Program-made: the position numbers and the translations under genes
Shown: one piece after another, positions 35,173 to 44,893 of the stretch
Position numbering within the stretch: the first letter of the stretch is position 1
How the letters are laid out: each line of letters opens with the position of its first letter
Notes under the pieces: model-generated
Told to the model about the DNA's origin: nothing
Seen by the model: only the letters and a program-made list of their open reading frames with translations
Databases searched by the model: none
Origin: Symploca sp. SIO3C6
GTDB taxonomy: Bacteria > Cyanobacteriota > Cyanobacteriia > Cyanobacteriales > Coleofasciculaceae
Length of the DNA: 64,000 nucleotides
Reading direction: 5' to 3'
NCBI GenBank assembly: GCA_010692425.1
Contig: JAAHHJ010000007.1
Location: forward strand, 16,053 to 80,052

Positions 35173-36984
35173 CTATCCCTGATCAAGGCGCAGTGCTGCC
35201 ATAAAAGCCTCTTGGGGAACATCAACAGTGCCGACTGATTTCATTCTTTTTTTACCCTTAGCCTGTTTCTGTAGCAGTTTTTTCTTGCGGGAAATGTCAC
35301 CTCCGTAACACTTAGCTAAGACATCTTTCCTGAGAGCAGGGATGTGTTCACTGGCAATGACTCTGCTGCCGATGGAGGCTTGGAGGGGAATTTTGAATTG
35401 ATGCCGGGGAATGAGTTCCTTGAGTTTTTCAACTAGAGCACGACCAACATTATAGGCTTTGTCTCGGTGGACAATCATTGCTAGAGAATCAACAGGGTCG
35501 CCGTTGATCAGAACATCGAGCTTCACTAGGTAATTTTCTCGATAACCGATGAGATGGTACTCCATACTAGCATAGCCCCGTGAGCGCGATTTCATCTGAT
35601 CGAAAAAGTCTGTAACTACCTCTGCTAGAGGCAATTCGTAAACTAGCGTTGTTCGACCTTGAGTCAGATACTTCATGTCTTTGAAATCGCCGCGCCGATT
35701 TTGACAAAGTTCCATCAGAGTGCCAACATAGGCTTCTGGAGTAATCATTTCTACTTGGACGTAGGGTTCTTCGATTTTTTCCCTTTCTTGTGGTCCAGGT
35801 AAGACACTAGGGTTGTCAATCTCAAAAACTTCACCTTTGTTCGTGGTAACTTGGTAAACTACAGAAGGGGCAGTGGTGATTAAATCCAGATTGTATTCTC
35901 TCTCGAGCCGCTCCTGAACAATCTCCATGTGCAGCAAACCCAAAAAACCACAACGGAAGCCAAATCCCATGGCACTGGAGGTTTCCGGTTCGTAGTTGAG
36001 AGCAGCATCATTAAGCTTGAGCTTATTGAGGGCATCTTTCAAATCGTGATACTGATCAGAGTCAGTGGGAAACAAGCCGCAAAACACCATGGGTTTAGCT
36101 TCGGTGTAACCAGGTAAGGGGGAATCTGCCCGTTGAGCTGCCAAGGTAATCGTGTCACCGACACGAGCATCAGCAACAGCTTTAATGGCTGCTGCCATAT
36201 ATCCCACCTCCCCGGCATGTAGTTCGTCTACCTGAACTTGAGTGGGGGAAAGAACACCAAGTTCATCAATCTCGTACTCCTTACCAGATGCCATTAAGCA
36301 AATGCGATCGCCTTTTTTGACATTGCCATCAACTACCCGAAAGTAGACGATAACACCGCGATAGGCGTCATAGTAGCTATCAAAAATCAAGGCTCGCAGT
36401 CGCTGTTTTACGGTATCCTGAGGTGACGGCACCAAATGCACAATTGACTCAAGAATTTCACTTATCCCGATACCTTCCTTTGCCGATGCCATGATTGCTC
36501 CGCTACAATCAAGACCAATGACTTCCTCAATTTCAGAGATAACTCGTTCTGGTTCAGCTCCAGGCAAGTCAATTTTATTGAGAACCGGGATAATTTCGAG
36601 ATTATGCTCAAGTGCTAAGTACACATTAGCTAGAGTTTGAGCCTCGACACCCTGTGAAGCATCTACCACCAATAGAGCCCCTTCACAGGCGACAAGCGAT
36701 CTTGATACTTCGTAGGAGAAATCCACATGACCAGGAGTATCAATTAAGTTAAGCACGTAGTTTTCGCCATCACTGGCGGTGTAGTTCATCCTCGCCGCTT
36801 GCAGCTTAATGGTAATGCCCCGCTCCCTTTCCAAATCCATGTTATCTAAGAACTGTTCCTTCATCAGCCTGTCATCTACCGTCCCAGTTGTTTGCAACAG
36901 ACGATCTGCTAGGGTAGATTTGCCATGGTCTATATGGGCAATGATGGAGAAATTGCGAATGCGAGAGACAGGAACGTCAGTCAT
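35173..36984 (-). CDS. lepA: Elongation factor 4 (LepA)
   Basis: 603 residues from [20 protein letters not shown]; the longer frame upstream is not conserved-looking. GTPase motifs are AHIDHGKST (G1), DTPGHVDF (G3) and NKIDLPGA (G4). Domains II and III and the LepA-specific C-terminus follow ([40 protein letters not shown]). It is a ribosome-associated translational GTPase that acts under stress. Transcribed alone, with 440 bases of repeat-bearing DNA upstream. Confidence 0.95.
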   Translation of the reverse strand: MTDVPVSRIRNFSIIAHIDHGKSTLADRLLQTTGTVDDRLMKEQFLDNMDLERERGITIKLQAARMNYTASDGENYVLNLIDTPGHVDFSYEVSRSLVACEGALLVVDASQGVEAQTLANVYLALEHNLEIIPVLNKIDLPGAEPERVISEIEEVIGLDCSGAIMASAKEGIGISEILESIVHLVPSPQDTVKQRLRALIFDSYYDAYRGVIVYFRVVDGNVKKGDRICLMASGKEYEIDELGVLSPTQVQVDELHAGEVGYMAAAIKAVADARVGDTITLAAQRADSPLPGYTEAKPMVFCGLFPTDSDQYHDLKDALNKLKLNDAALNYEPETSSAMGFGFRCGFLGLLHMEIVQERLEREYNLDLITTAPSVVYQVTTNKGEVFEIDNPSVLPGPQEREKIEEPYVQVEMITPEAYVGTLMELCQNRRGDFKDMKYLTQGRTTLVYELPLAEVVTDFFDQMKSRSRGYASMEYHLIGYRENYLVKLDVLINGDPVDSLAMIVHRDKAYNVGRALVEKLKELIPRHQFKIPLQASIGSRVIASEHIPALRKDVLAKCYGGDISRKKKLLQKQAKGKKRMKSVGTVDVPQEAFMAALRLDQG

Positions 36985-37424
36985 AACCAGTTTGTAGTTA
37001 CCAGCAAGGAACAGCCGTAGATTGTAGCAGTACTTAATGTATTTTAATGTTTCTGCCAAAAGTTGTAGTCATACTCCGGAAACTTGATCACTTAACTGGT
37101 TGTAATAAGTAAAGCTCCTCCGTTTTGGGTGAGCGCTCAATAGCATAAGAAAAACACTCCTTAAGCACCTGTTGTACAGGCGTTTAATCAGAATGTAAGT
37201 AGTCAGACATAAATAAACTTGAGTGTGTAAACAATTATGAAATCGCCCGAATTTACCTTATACCCCACACCCGGTCTCCCTAAACCCTGCCTTAACCAGT
37301 AACCTTTATTTTTGTCGAGGTACTTATGTGCACTACTCTCAATTTTCTATTTTCAGATTATGATTTTGGCAGCTAAAGGTGCTACTTGGCTAGGCTTTGT
37401 GCTAGTTATCGTAGAATTCCTATT
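36985..37424. other. 440-base intergenic region with dispersed repeat
   Basis: Divergent spacer between lepA and a small ribbon-helix-helix gene. Dispersed repeat B copy 2 is at 37196-37272. The rest has no open frame and should hold both promoters. Confidence 0.55.
37196..37272 (+). repeat. Dispersed repeat family B, copy 2
   Basis: Starts TAAGTAGTCAGACATAAATA, centre GTAAACAATTATGAAAT, then TTACC and ACCCCACACCC. It has only two satellite units, against about eight in the copy at 10060. Confidence 0.7.
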
Positions 37425-37685
37425 ATGGAAACTAATAATATTAATACTATGCTTATGAATGATCCTGCTGTACATCGAGAGCATTCAGCTGATAAGGAAG
37501 AAATCTCTATACATCTGGACTCGGAACTCTTAGATCAAATCAAGCACCTCACTAGTGATCCCAGCAAGGTGATTGAAACAGCAATTCGTCAGTGGCTAAG
37601 AGGTGAGCGTGAACGCGACGATGAACTAGCCCGCACTTTCGAGCGTAATCCGCCTATACCGCCGCGCGGCGAATGGAACGATTGA
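37425..37685 (+). CDS. Ribbon-helix-helix (CopG/antitoxin-like) protein
   Basis: 86 residues from METNNINTML. The central ISIHLDSELLDQIKHLTSDP then SKVIETAIRQWLRGE is a strand-helix-helix DNA-binding unit. The acidic/Pro tail (ELARTFERNPPIPPRGEWND) resembles the toxin-wrapping arm of type II antitoxins. No toxin gene follows; the next gene is a histidine kinase 128 bases downstream. It is either an orphan antitoxin or a stand-alone regulator. Confidence 0.6.
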   Translation: METNNINTMLMNDPAVHREHSADKEEISIHLDSELLDQIKHLTSDPSKVIETAIRQWLRGERERDDELARTFERNPPIPPRGEWND

Positions 37686-37813
37686 GATAAAACAGTTATT
37701 AGGTATCGGAGTACTTTAGTACTCCTGAGACCTAGAGTTAGAAGAGGTTGCATTTACACCTGAAAAGTTACTGCTCATCCCTTTCGTCACTTACAATTTC
37801 CAGGTTTCTGCTG

Positions 37814-39601
37814 ATGAATGCTCCTGATAATTTCCAAAATCCTCAATCTCGGTATACCGATGTGGAGTCTCCTCCTGCACCAGCTCTCTCTAGCTTCTTG
37901 CAGGGGTTAAATTCCGAGCTAGCCTTTACTCAGGATGCATCTGGTCAGTACCTGTCTTTTTACTGGCAATACGCCCAACAGTACAATCTGATTAATGAGC
38001 AAGTGGTTGGAACTCCCTTGCAAAAGACGTTTTGTCCGATTGCACTTGAAGCATATCAGGAACAAATCCAGCGCATTTTGGAGCGACGAGCTCCTGAGAG
38101 TTGCATACATTCGTTTTCTTATCGAGAGCAATCTTTCACATTTGAGCTGGTGATCAGCCCAATTCTGCAAGTTGATGGCAAGGCAAATACAGTTCTAGTG
38201 ATGGGGAGTCTTTTACCTGAGACCTCAGTAACAAGGGTAGTTGAACCCTTTATACCCTTAAGTCTTGACCCCAATCAAAAACTACTAACCCAGATTTCGC
38301 GGAAGATCCGCCGCACCCTAGACCTCGAAACCATCTGGCAGCAGACTGTTGATAGTCTAGGAAAGGCGCTTCAGGTAAGTCGTTGCATACTATGTTCTTA
38401 CAAACTAGGAAAGCAGGAAATTAAGGTGGAGGCGGAGTATTGCCAAGAGGCTTTTGAATCGATGCTTGGCAAGACTCTCAAACTGGAGTCTGAGCCTTAT
38501 TTGTCTCAAGCGCTCTTTAGTCACGAGCCTGTGGTGATCACTCCCATCGCCGAGAGCCAATTCCAGGAGCAGTCTTTGCTAGTGGTTTCTACCTCTGATA
38601 AAGGAGAACCAAATGGCCTTGTTAGCATACAACAGTGTGACCGCAGCCGTCAATGGAGTGAGTCAGAAGTCGAGTTAGTGCGAGAATTGGCTGAACAAGT
38701 TGGTACAGCCATTGCCCATGCCACCCTCTACAAAGAGTTGGAAGTAGCTCGCGAGCAAGCTGAAGCTGCCTCCCGTCTCAAAAGCGAGTTTCTCGCCAAT
38801 ACAACCCACGAGCTACGTACCCCCCTCAATGGCATTATCTGTAGCCTCAAGCTGATCATTGATGGCATGGTTGACACCTCAGAAGAGCAGCAGGAATTCT
38901 TGAATGATGCTCATCACTCAGCTCTACATCTGCTCGACATTATTAATGACATACTAGATATTGCCAAAATCGAAGCAGGCAAGATGGAACTCGAGCTCAA
39001 CCCAGTGAGACTTGATGAGTTAGTCGAAGCCGTCCATAACTTTACTAACAACCAGGCACAACAAAAGAATCTAAGTCTGAATATTGAGTTACCTGCAACC
39101 TATGACGAAGTTATTCTGTTTGGGAACTACCAGCGCCTATTGCAGGTAATGTTAAATTTGACTGGCAATGCGATTAAATTTACCCACGAAGGTGGAGTGA
39201 CAATTAGTGCAGAAGTTCTCAAGAAAAAGGTAAATTTTCAAAATCAAGAACTCCCTGGCATGGTCAAAGTGCGAGTTGCAGATACTGGTATTGGTGTTTC
39301 TCTTGAAGACCAAGCCAAGCTGTTTCAAACCTTTTCTCAGGTAGATGGAGAACGTACACGACAATACGGCGGCACTGGTTTGGGACTGACAATCTCACAA
39401 AAGCTTATAGAAACAATGGGGGGTGTGGTTAATTTTTACAGTATGGGTGAGGGTCTAGGTTCAACAGTTACCTTTACGGTGCCCCTATATCAAGAACCTG
39501 TGATGATTAGCAGTCAATCAACTGAATCCATTGACTTATTAAATGAAACTAGAAAATCCCATCCCTTTAAAGGTGTAGATGAGAATATAGCAAAAGTTTA
39601 A
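37814..39601 (+). CDS. PAS-GAF sensor histidine kinase
   Basis: 595 residues from MNAPDNFQNP. Residues about 35-150 resemble a PAS domain. Residues about 175-315 form a GAF domain (TISRKIRRTLDLETIWQQTV-type start) without the Cys that would attach a bilin in the usual place. The HisKA box is THELRTPLNGI (about 332) and the HATPase domain has NLTGNAIKF, ADTGIGVS and GGTGLGLTIS. No membrane segment, so it is a cytosolic sensor. No response regulator is adjacent. Confidence 0.85.
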   Translation: MNAPDNFQNPQSRYTDVESPPAPALSSFLQGLNSELAFTQDASGQYLSFYWQYAQQYNLINEQVVGTPLQKTFCPIALEAYQEQIQRILERRAPESCIHSFSYREQSFTFELVISPILQVDGKANTVLVMGSLLPETSVTRVVEPFIPLSLDPNQKLLTQISRKIRRTLDLETIWQQTVDSLGKALQVSRCILCSYKLGKQEIKVEAEYCQEAFESMLGKTLKLESEPYLSQALFSHEPVVITPIAESQFQEQSLLVVSTSDKGEPNGLVSIQQCDRSRQWSESEVELVRELAEQVGTAIAHATLYKELEVAREQAEAASRLKSEFLANTTHELRTPLNGIICSLKLIIDGMVDTSEEQQEFLNDAHHSALHLLDIINDILDIAKIEAGKMELELNPVRLDELVEAVHNFTNNQAQQKNLSLNIELPATYDEVILFGNYQRLLQVMLNLTGNAIKFTHEGGVTISAEVLKKKVNFQNQELPGMVKVRVADTGIGVSLEDQAKLFQTFSQVDGERTRQYGGTGLGLTISQKLIETMGGVVNFYSMGEGLGSTVTFTVPLYQEPVMISSQSTESIDLLNETRKSHPFKGVDENIAKV

Positions 39602-39901
39602 GCTATCTTATCGCAAAGTCAGAAAGATGTGGATAAATCTACAGCAACTTTAACAATTATTTGCAGTGTATTGTTTTTCTTCTCTCCAAATCTAAATATA
39701 TTTCCTGACTTTCATACCTTTGTAGCTATATTTCCATCATGATATTCTAGTAATAGAAAAGCCTAATCATTTTAGTGTAACCTTTAGCAAACCTCGGCAG
39801 TGCCAATTCCAGTTAGAAAGCCAGCACTATAACCGCAAACTGATTGAGCAGCTGTGAGGATGTCGCACAGGGGAGTCTAAACAATCATTAAGAGGTAAAT
39901 T
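39602..39901. other. Intergenic region, no gene seen
   Basis: 300 bases between the kinase and nfu on the same strand, AT-rich in the first half. No repeat or RNA recognised; presumably the nfu promoter lies here. Confidence 0.45.
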
Positions 39902-40144
39902 ATGTCCGAAGCAATGGCACTAACTTCTGAAAACGTCGAAACTTTATTGGACGAAATGCGCCCATACTTAATGGCTGATGGCGGCAACGTCGAACTAGTG
40001 GAGTTGGACGGAGCTATTGTTAAACTCCGGCTTCAGGGAGCATGCGGCTCTTGCCCCAGCTCAGCCATGACTCTGAGAATGGGCATTGAGAGGCGCTTGC
40101 GGGAATCAATACCTGAAATCGTTGAAGTTGAGCAGGTAATCTAA
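39902..40144 (+). CDS. NifU-like (Nfu) iron-sulfur scaffold protein
   Basis: 80 residues, the stand-alone Nfu domain. [20 protein letters not shown] leads to the CxxC in [13 protein letters not shown] (Cys about 50 and 53), which binds a 4Fe-4S cluster in a dimer. In cyanobacteria this small Nfu is the main scaffold delivering clusters to photosystem I and other proteins. It is monocistronic, with a strong terminator 44 bases after the stop. Confidence 0.93.
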   Translation: MSEAMALTSENVETLLDEMRPYLMADGGNVELVELDGAIVKLRLQGACGSCPSSAMTLRMGIERRLRESIPEIVEVEQVI

Positions 40145-40187
40145 AAATCTTAGTTTCATTTTCTTAGAATTACTGCGCTTTACATCC

Positions 40188-40227
40188 CACAACTAAACCT
40201 CTGAGGTTTAGTTGTGAGGTTTTTTTG
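40188..40227 (+). terminator. Rho-independent terminator of nfu
   Basis: A perfect 13-bp stem CACAACTAAACCT/AGGTTTAGTTGTG with a 3-base loop is followed by AGGTTTTTTT. The T run is only on the plus-strand side, fitting the upstream gene. Confidence 0.9.
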
Positions 40228-40390
40228 TTGTGAGGTTTTTTGATTTATCTAAAAGGGGTTTGGAGTAGCAAGTTTACCATATCCGGTTTACAGAGTATTC
40301 TTATCCCAAAGCCAATTTGGCAGATCACGGAAAGGTTACTTCATAAACTTAGTTTATAAGTATACCACATCCTGCTAGTAAAACCTACCC

Positions 40391-40699
40391 TCAGGAGTAA
40401 GGATTACCTTTGAGCTTACCGATTTCTGGTTTAGCCTCCAGTGGAAAAACTTTTGGGGACTGTTTTTGCTCTAAACTAGCGCTGTTGAGAGACCAACGGT
40501 GTTCTATAGGCAAGTTGGCTTGCTGGCAGCTTTGTTCCAGTTGCTTTTGCTGCGCTAAAGCTTTGCGAAGAGTGATGATCAACTCCTGAACCTGATCTCG
40601 AACTTCTGGTTTTTGACTGGCGGCAAAAGAAGTTTGGCGCTCTAGAAGTTGGAGGAGCAACTCGTAGTGGATAAAAGAGGGAAGAGGGATTGGCTCCAT
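40391..40699 (-). CDS. Small conserved cyanobacterial protein (DUF5340-like)
   Basis: 102 residues, soluble and helical: MEPIPLPSFIHYELLLQLLE, RQTSFAASQKPEVRDQVQEL, LRKALAQQKQLEQSC, then a variable polar tail. The MEPIPLPS...YELLLQLLERQ opening fits a small conserved cyanobacterial family that I believe is DUF5340; function unknown. It stands alone, 357 bases downstream of trpC on the same strand. Confidence 0.65.
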   Translation of the reverse strand: MEPIPLPSFIHYELLLQLLERQTSFAASQKPEVRDQVQELIITLRKALAQQKQLEQSCQQANLPIEHRWSLNSASLEQKQSPKVFPLEAKPEIGKLKGNPYS

Positions 40700-41056
40700 G
40701 AAACCTGGTTATACCTCAAGTGGATGAATTGGCGGTAGCGTTAGCTAATGCAAGTGCAAGTTACACGCTCTGTGGTTCTGAACAGAGCTTTCTTCTACTC
40801 AGGGGCAGCAGTCGTCAAAATAGGTATTTTCCTTTAAAAATCACTTAGCTGGCTAGAGAATTATTTCCATTACACTATGTGGCAATTTTGGGTTGATGAG
40901 TACTCCCTAAGACGCTAAGACGACAAAATCTTGGGTGGTATTCTGAGCTTAAAATTATGAAGTTAATAATTGTCGGCATAAATTTAGCTTGAAGTTGGTT
41001 TGAAGATTGTAGAGGTTTTATTCTATCTTTTCATTGTTATTCCTTGTCTATATTAT
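40700..41056. other. Intergenic region, no gene seen
   Basis: 357 bases between trpC and the small conserved gene. A weak stem GCTCTG/CAGAGC followed by TTTCTTCT occurs near 40769-40797. Nothing else stands out. Confidence 0.4.
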
Positions 41057-41959
41057 CTAGCTTGGAGTTCCCCTAGTGGGAAATAGCTTGGTAATTGCTG
41101 CGGCAGGATCGGGCTGTTTTACTAACGACTCGCCAATGAGAACAGCCTTTGCACCAGCAGATGCTACCACCTCTAGATCAGCAGTTGTATGTAGCCCTGA
41201 TTCACTAACTACAGTAATGCTACGTTCTTGAAGTTGTTTACCCCGTGCCGCCATAATTTGGCAGGTTGTTTGCAGATCAACGGAAAAGTCCTCTAAGTTA
41301 CGATTGTTGATACCAACCAGATTAACCTCATCTAAGGTTAAAACGCGGTCTAATTCGGAGAGATTATGGACTTCAATCAAGGGTGTCATCGACAGACCTT
41401 TAGCTATCTTAACAAAGTATTGCAAGTCTTGAGTGGATAAAATAGCGGCAATTAGCAAGATAGCATCAGCTCCGTGGCTGCGGGCAAGATAAATTTGGTA
41501 AGGGTAGATTATAAAATCTTTACATAACACTGGTAATTCAACCGCACTGCGGACTTTTGCTAAATTCTCCCAACTACCTTGAAAGAATTTTTGATCAGTT
41601 AACACTGAGACCGCACTAGCACCTGCCAGATTGTAAGCTTTGGCAATCTCCACTGGCTCAAAATCTTCTCGGAGTAACCCCTTACTGGGGGAAGCCTTTT
41701 TGACTTCAGCAATTAAGGCGGGAGTTGTCTTGCCTGAAAGTAAGGCTTGAGTAAAGTTGCGGGTAGTTGCTGCATTGGACACCCTTTGGCGCAACTTGAC
41801 TAAAGGAAGACGCTCACGCATCTTGTCAACTTCCTTCTCCTTGTGCCAGACAATTTCTTCAAGGATATGGCGCGGTTCAGCATCTGGCAGAGCAACTTGA
41901 TAACGGAGTATGTTGAGATCAACAGCTGGGTTAGGAGAGCGTCGGCGGATTTTCATCAA
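41057..41959 (-). CDS. trpC: Indole-3-glycerol phosphate synthase
   Basis: A 300-residue TIM-barrel enzyme of tryptophan synthesis. It shows [19 protein letters not shown] (catalytic Lys), [29 protein letters not shown] (general-acid Lys), [21 protein letters not shown] and [14 protein letters not shown]. An N-terminal extension of about 25 residues ([20 protein letters not shown]) is usual for cyanobacterial TrpC. It lies downstream of lpdA on the same strand, separated by 207 bases that include a dispersed repeat. Confidence 0.95.
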   Translation of the reverse strand: MMKIRRRSPNPAVDLNILRYQVALPDAEPRHILEEIVWHKEKEVDKMRERLPLVKLRQRVSNAATTRNFTQALLSGKTTPALIAEVKKASPSKGLLREDFEPVEIAKAYNLAGASAVSVLTDQKFFQGSWENLAKVRSAVELPVLCKDFIIYPYQIYLARSHGADAILLIAAILSTQDLQYFVKIAKGLSMTPLIEVHNLSELDRVLTLDEVNLVGINNRNLEDFSVDLQTTCQIMAARGKQLQERSITVVSESGLHTTADLEVVASAGAKAVLIGESLVKQPDPAAAITKLFPTRGTPS

Positions 41960-42038
41960 TTAGATCTTCTTAGTAGTTGTGAGTGGTTGATTTTGCCATT
42001 CATACCCTTGATTTCTAGGGTTCACTGAAATTTAGTAC

Positions 42039-42112
42039 TAAGTAGTCGGACATAAATAAACGTGACTTTGTAAAGAACTATGAAATTGCCTCAAGTTACT
42101 CTAAACCCTACA
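42039..42112 (+). repeat. Dispersed repeat family B, copy 1
   Basis: Starts TAAGTAGTCGGACATAAATA, centre GTAAAGAACTATGAAAT, then TTACTCTAAACCCTAC. It lies between trpC and lpdA, opposite to their direction. Confidence 0.75.
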
Positions 42113-42166
42113 AGCGTTAACTCTAAACCCTGTCCCAACCTGCCACCTTGCTCAAGGTCGAAGGTA

Positions 42167-43642
42167 CTAGTGTGCTGTTTGTCCGACATCAAAGCTTGTC
42201 ATTGCCCGTTTATAAGCTTCATCGAGTACTTCTGAGAGAGTGGGGTGAGTATGAACCAAATAGCCAAGAGACTTGACTGACTGCCGTTGGGCAATTGCCG
42301 CCGAGGCTTCATGAATCATATCCGAAGCGTGCAGACCTAAAATATGAACACCAAGGACTTCCCCTGTATCTTGGCGGTAGATTACCTTGGCAAGACCATC
42401 AGCTTCTCCTTCAGCAAGGGCCTTAGAATTGCCCTTAAAGTAGGAGCGACTTGAGGATACTGCAAACCCTTCCTTTTCACCTAACTCCTTTGCCTGTGGC
42501 TCTGTTAGACCCACATAGCTAATTTCTGGATGAGTGAATGCTGCTGCCGGAATACTGCGATAGTCTACACAGTGAGTGCGTCCACAGATATTCTCGACTG
42601 CAGCAATGCCTTGAGCCGAGGCAGCGTGAGCCAGCATCATTTTACCTGTAGCATCCCCAATGGCCCACAAATGCGGCACTGGTTCCCCTGCATTTATTAC
42701 TGCCATGGTTTCATTTACAGGGATAAATCCCCGTCGATCCGTCTCGACACCCACAGCCTCGAGTCCCAGATTTTTAGTAGCCGGAATCCTGCCAGTTGCC
42801 ACTAGACAAGCATCAACTTCGAGTACATCCACCACTTCCTTGGTTTTGGTATCAGCCAGTTCAATCACTACTGGTGATCCAGGAGTCACTTTCATCGCCA
42901 GCACACCCTTATGAGTTTCAATATCCCGGGGATTAATCAAGACTCGCATAGCAATTTTAGCGATATCTGGATCGAATGTTGGCATTAGCTGCTGGAGAGC
43001 TTCAACCATTGTAATTTCACAACCCAGTGCTGTATAGACATCGGCAAACTCCAGACCAATATAACCACTGCCAATAATTGCCACCCAATCGGGCAACCAG
43101 TTTAGGTTGACAGCATCGTCACTGGTAAAGACTGTTTTGCCGTCAATTTCAATACCTGGCGGTACAAAGGGAACCGAACCAGTGGAAAGAATAATATCTT
43201 TAGTAGTAATAATTTGTTCGCCGCTGTCTGTAGCAATTGCTACTTTTTGCGGTCCAACTAATCTACCCCAGCCTTGAATAATCTCAACATCCAAGCGCTT
43301 GAGGCTGTTAGTCAGATCAGAGCGAATTTTACTAACCAGATTACTAGCATGGTCAGCGATCACTTGTCGGTCAAAATCGACCTTTCCCACCTCGATTCCT
43401 AGAGACTTGAGGTGGTGAGCATTGCGTAACTCCCTTACCCTACCAGAAGCTGCCAAGAGTGCTTTTGAGGGAATGCAGCCTCGATTTACACAAGTACCCC
43501 CCATATCAGCAGCCTCAATAATAGCAGTCTTCAAACCGCAACTGACCGCATGTAAGGCAGCACCATGCCCGCCCACGCCAGCACCGATAATTACTAAATC
43601 GTAATCAAATTCCTGACTCACATTCATCTCCTGAGTGATCAT
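42167..43642 (-). CDS. lpdA: Dihydrolipoyl dehydrogenase
   Basis: A 491-residue FAD disulfide reductase, the E3 component of pyruvate dehydrogenase and of the glycine cleavage system. FAD loop [16 protein letters not shown], redox Cys pair in [16 protein letters not shown] loop [16 protein letters not shown], and the C-terminal His-Glu dyad in [10 protein letters not shown]. The fifteen residues before FDYDLVII leave two possible starts (43642, or an ATG five codons later). Usual length for cyanobacterial LpdA. Confidence 0.95.
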   Translation of the reverse strand: MITQEMNVSQEFDYDLVIIGAGVGGHGAALHAVSCGLKTAIIEAADMGGTCVNRGCIPSKALLAASGRVRELRNAHHLKSLGIEVGKVDFDRQVIADHASNLVSKIRSDLTNSLKRLDVEIIQGWGRLVGPQKVAIATDSGEQIITTKDIILSTGSVPFVPPGIEIDGKTVFTSDDAVNLNWLPDWVAIIGSGYIGLEFADVYTALGCEITMVEALQQLMPTFDPDIAKIAMRVLINPRDIETHKGVLAMKVTPGSPVVIELADTKTKEVVDVLEVDACLVATGRIPATKNLGLEAVGVETDRRGFIPVNETMAVINAGEPVPHLWAIGDATGKMMLAHAASAQGIAAVENICGRTHCVDYRSIPAAAFTHPEISYVGLTEPQAKELGEKEGFAVSSSRSYFKGNSKALAEGEADGLAKVIYRQDTGEVLGVHILGLHASDMIHEASAAIAQRQSVKSLGYLVHTHPTLSEVLDEAYKRAMTSFDVGQTAH

Positions 43643-43764
43643 TCATCTGGGAAATGCCCATTGCCCTAACTATTCTCAACTTGACTAATCAATAATCGCA
43701 AGTCTTGTCGAAGGAAGAATTTAAATTTATCGCGCTTGTGACTCAAATCAAGCACAATCAACCT

Positions 43765-44553
43765 TCAACCCCTTTCTCGGCGCTGGCGCTGTGCTTCGTA
43801 TAACATCAAGGCAGCAGTGATTGCCACATTCAAGGACTCCACCCCTGGCATTAGGGGAATTTTAACTTGTTTATCTGCCCTCAAAACTAGCTTAGGACTT
43901 AATCCAGCAGCCTCGTTTCCCAATAAAATCAAGGTGGGGCAGTGCCAGTCTATCTCCCAATAACTCAAACTCCCTTGCGGTAAGGTTGCTACTATCTGTA
44001 TACCTTGGTTCTGACATTGGCAAACCAAGTCTAGTAGATTACCACTGACTGCCATCGGGAGTCTGAACCACTGACCAGCTGAGGCTCGTAGCACCTTGGG
44101 ATTATCCAAATCAACACTATCAACACTCAGCCATAAGCCATCGGCACCGACAGCGGCAGCAGTTCTAATAATTGTACCAAGATTACCTGGATCTTGAAGT
44201 GTTTCCAGCGCCAGAGCAATAGAGACTGGTAGAGAGGGAGACTGGTAGAGAGGTAGGCGATTGGCTGTTGCCACAACACCGACAGGTTGAACAGTAGTAG
44301 CGATCGCTTTAAGTACAGACTCACTCACTACTTCTGCGCGCTGACACCTTTGAGTGGCATCCAGCCAAAGCTGCTGATGCTCTTGCTGCCATTGAGGCGT
44401 GCAGCAAACTGTCACCAAGGGATAATCAGCGGCACAAGCTTCCTCCAACAGATGAGTTCCCTCTAACAGAAATAGTTGTTGCTGGTGTCTTCCCTTGGCA
44501 CTGTGCAATTTCCTAATCTGCTTTACCAAGGGATTGTGAGTACTAGTCAGCAT
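43765..44553 (-). CDS. TrmH/SpoU-family RNA 2'-O-methyltransferase
   Basis: A 262-residue knotted (SPOUT) methyltransferase. The N-terminal substrate-binding part begins LTSTHNPLVKQIRKLHSAKG and FLLEGTHLLEEA. SPOUT motifs are LQDPGNLGTIIRTAAAVGAD, LILLGNEAAGL and IPLMPGVESLNVAITAALML. It is probably a 23S rRNA methyltransferase; the exact target is not visible. A short Pro/Ser/Leu stretch (LPLYQSPSLPVSI) is encoded by a 14-base direct repeat (44222-44256), an apparent low-complexity insertion. It sits next to tRNA-Leu by chance or for co-expression. Confidence 0.85.
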   Translation of the reverse strand: MLTSTHNPLVKQIRKLHSAKGRHQQQLFLLEGTHLLEEACAADYPLVTVCCTPQWQQEHQQLWLDATQRCQRAEVVSESVLKAIATTVQPVGVVATANRLPLYQSPSLPVSIALALETLQDPGNLGTIIRTAAAVGADGLWLSVDSVDLDNPKVLRASAGQWFRLPMAVSGNLLDLVCQCQNQGIQIVATLPQGSLSYWEIDWHCPTLILLGNEAAGLSPKLVLRADKQVKIPLMPGVESLNVAITAALMLYEAQRQRRERG

Positions 44554-44629
44554 TTTGATTTTAGATTCTAGATTTTAGATTTTAAACTGGCACTCAATCC
44601 AAAATCGGCAATTTTCAAAGATTAGTGAG

Positions 44630-44713
44630 TGCGGAACCCGGGACTTGAACCCGGAAGTCCTTGCGAACACTAGAACCTGAATCTAGCGCGTCTACCAATT
44701 CCGCCAGTTCCGC
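44630..44713 (-). tRNA. tRNA-Leu (anticodon CAG)
   Basis: 84 nt on the minus strand. Acceptor stem GCGGAAC/GTTCCGC with A discriminator; D arm TGGCGGAATTGGTAGACGC; anticodon stem CTAGA/TCTAG with loop TTCAGGT (anticodon CAG). A long variable arm TGTTCGCAAGGACT is typical of class II tRNAs, and the T arm is CCGGG/CCCGG around TTCAAGT. CCA is not encoded. Confidence 0.97.
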
Positions 44714-44893
44714 TTGCAAACTATTTGAGTTGCGCAGTTTACTATCATGCGGCAATAACTGAAATTCGTCAACTGATTTGGTCTTAATTTGAGATTAGTG
44801 CAGGTAAAACTCATAACTGTCACACCAGTAAGCCGGACTAAAAATCTATACAGATACAATCTTTCAGGTAAAATCAGAACCAAATTTTAAAAA

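Noticed and set aside
35000..37000. 25-codon upstream extension of lepA
   Set aside because: The sequence before MTDVPVSRI is not LepA-like and the shorter start gives the normal family length.
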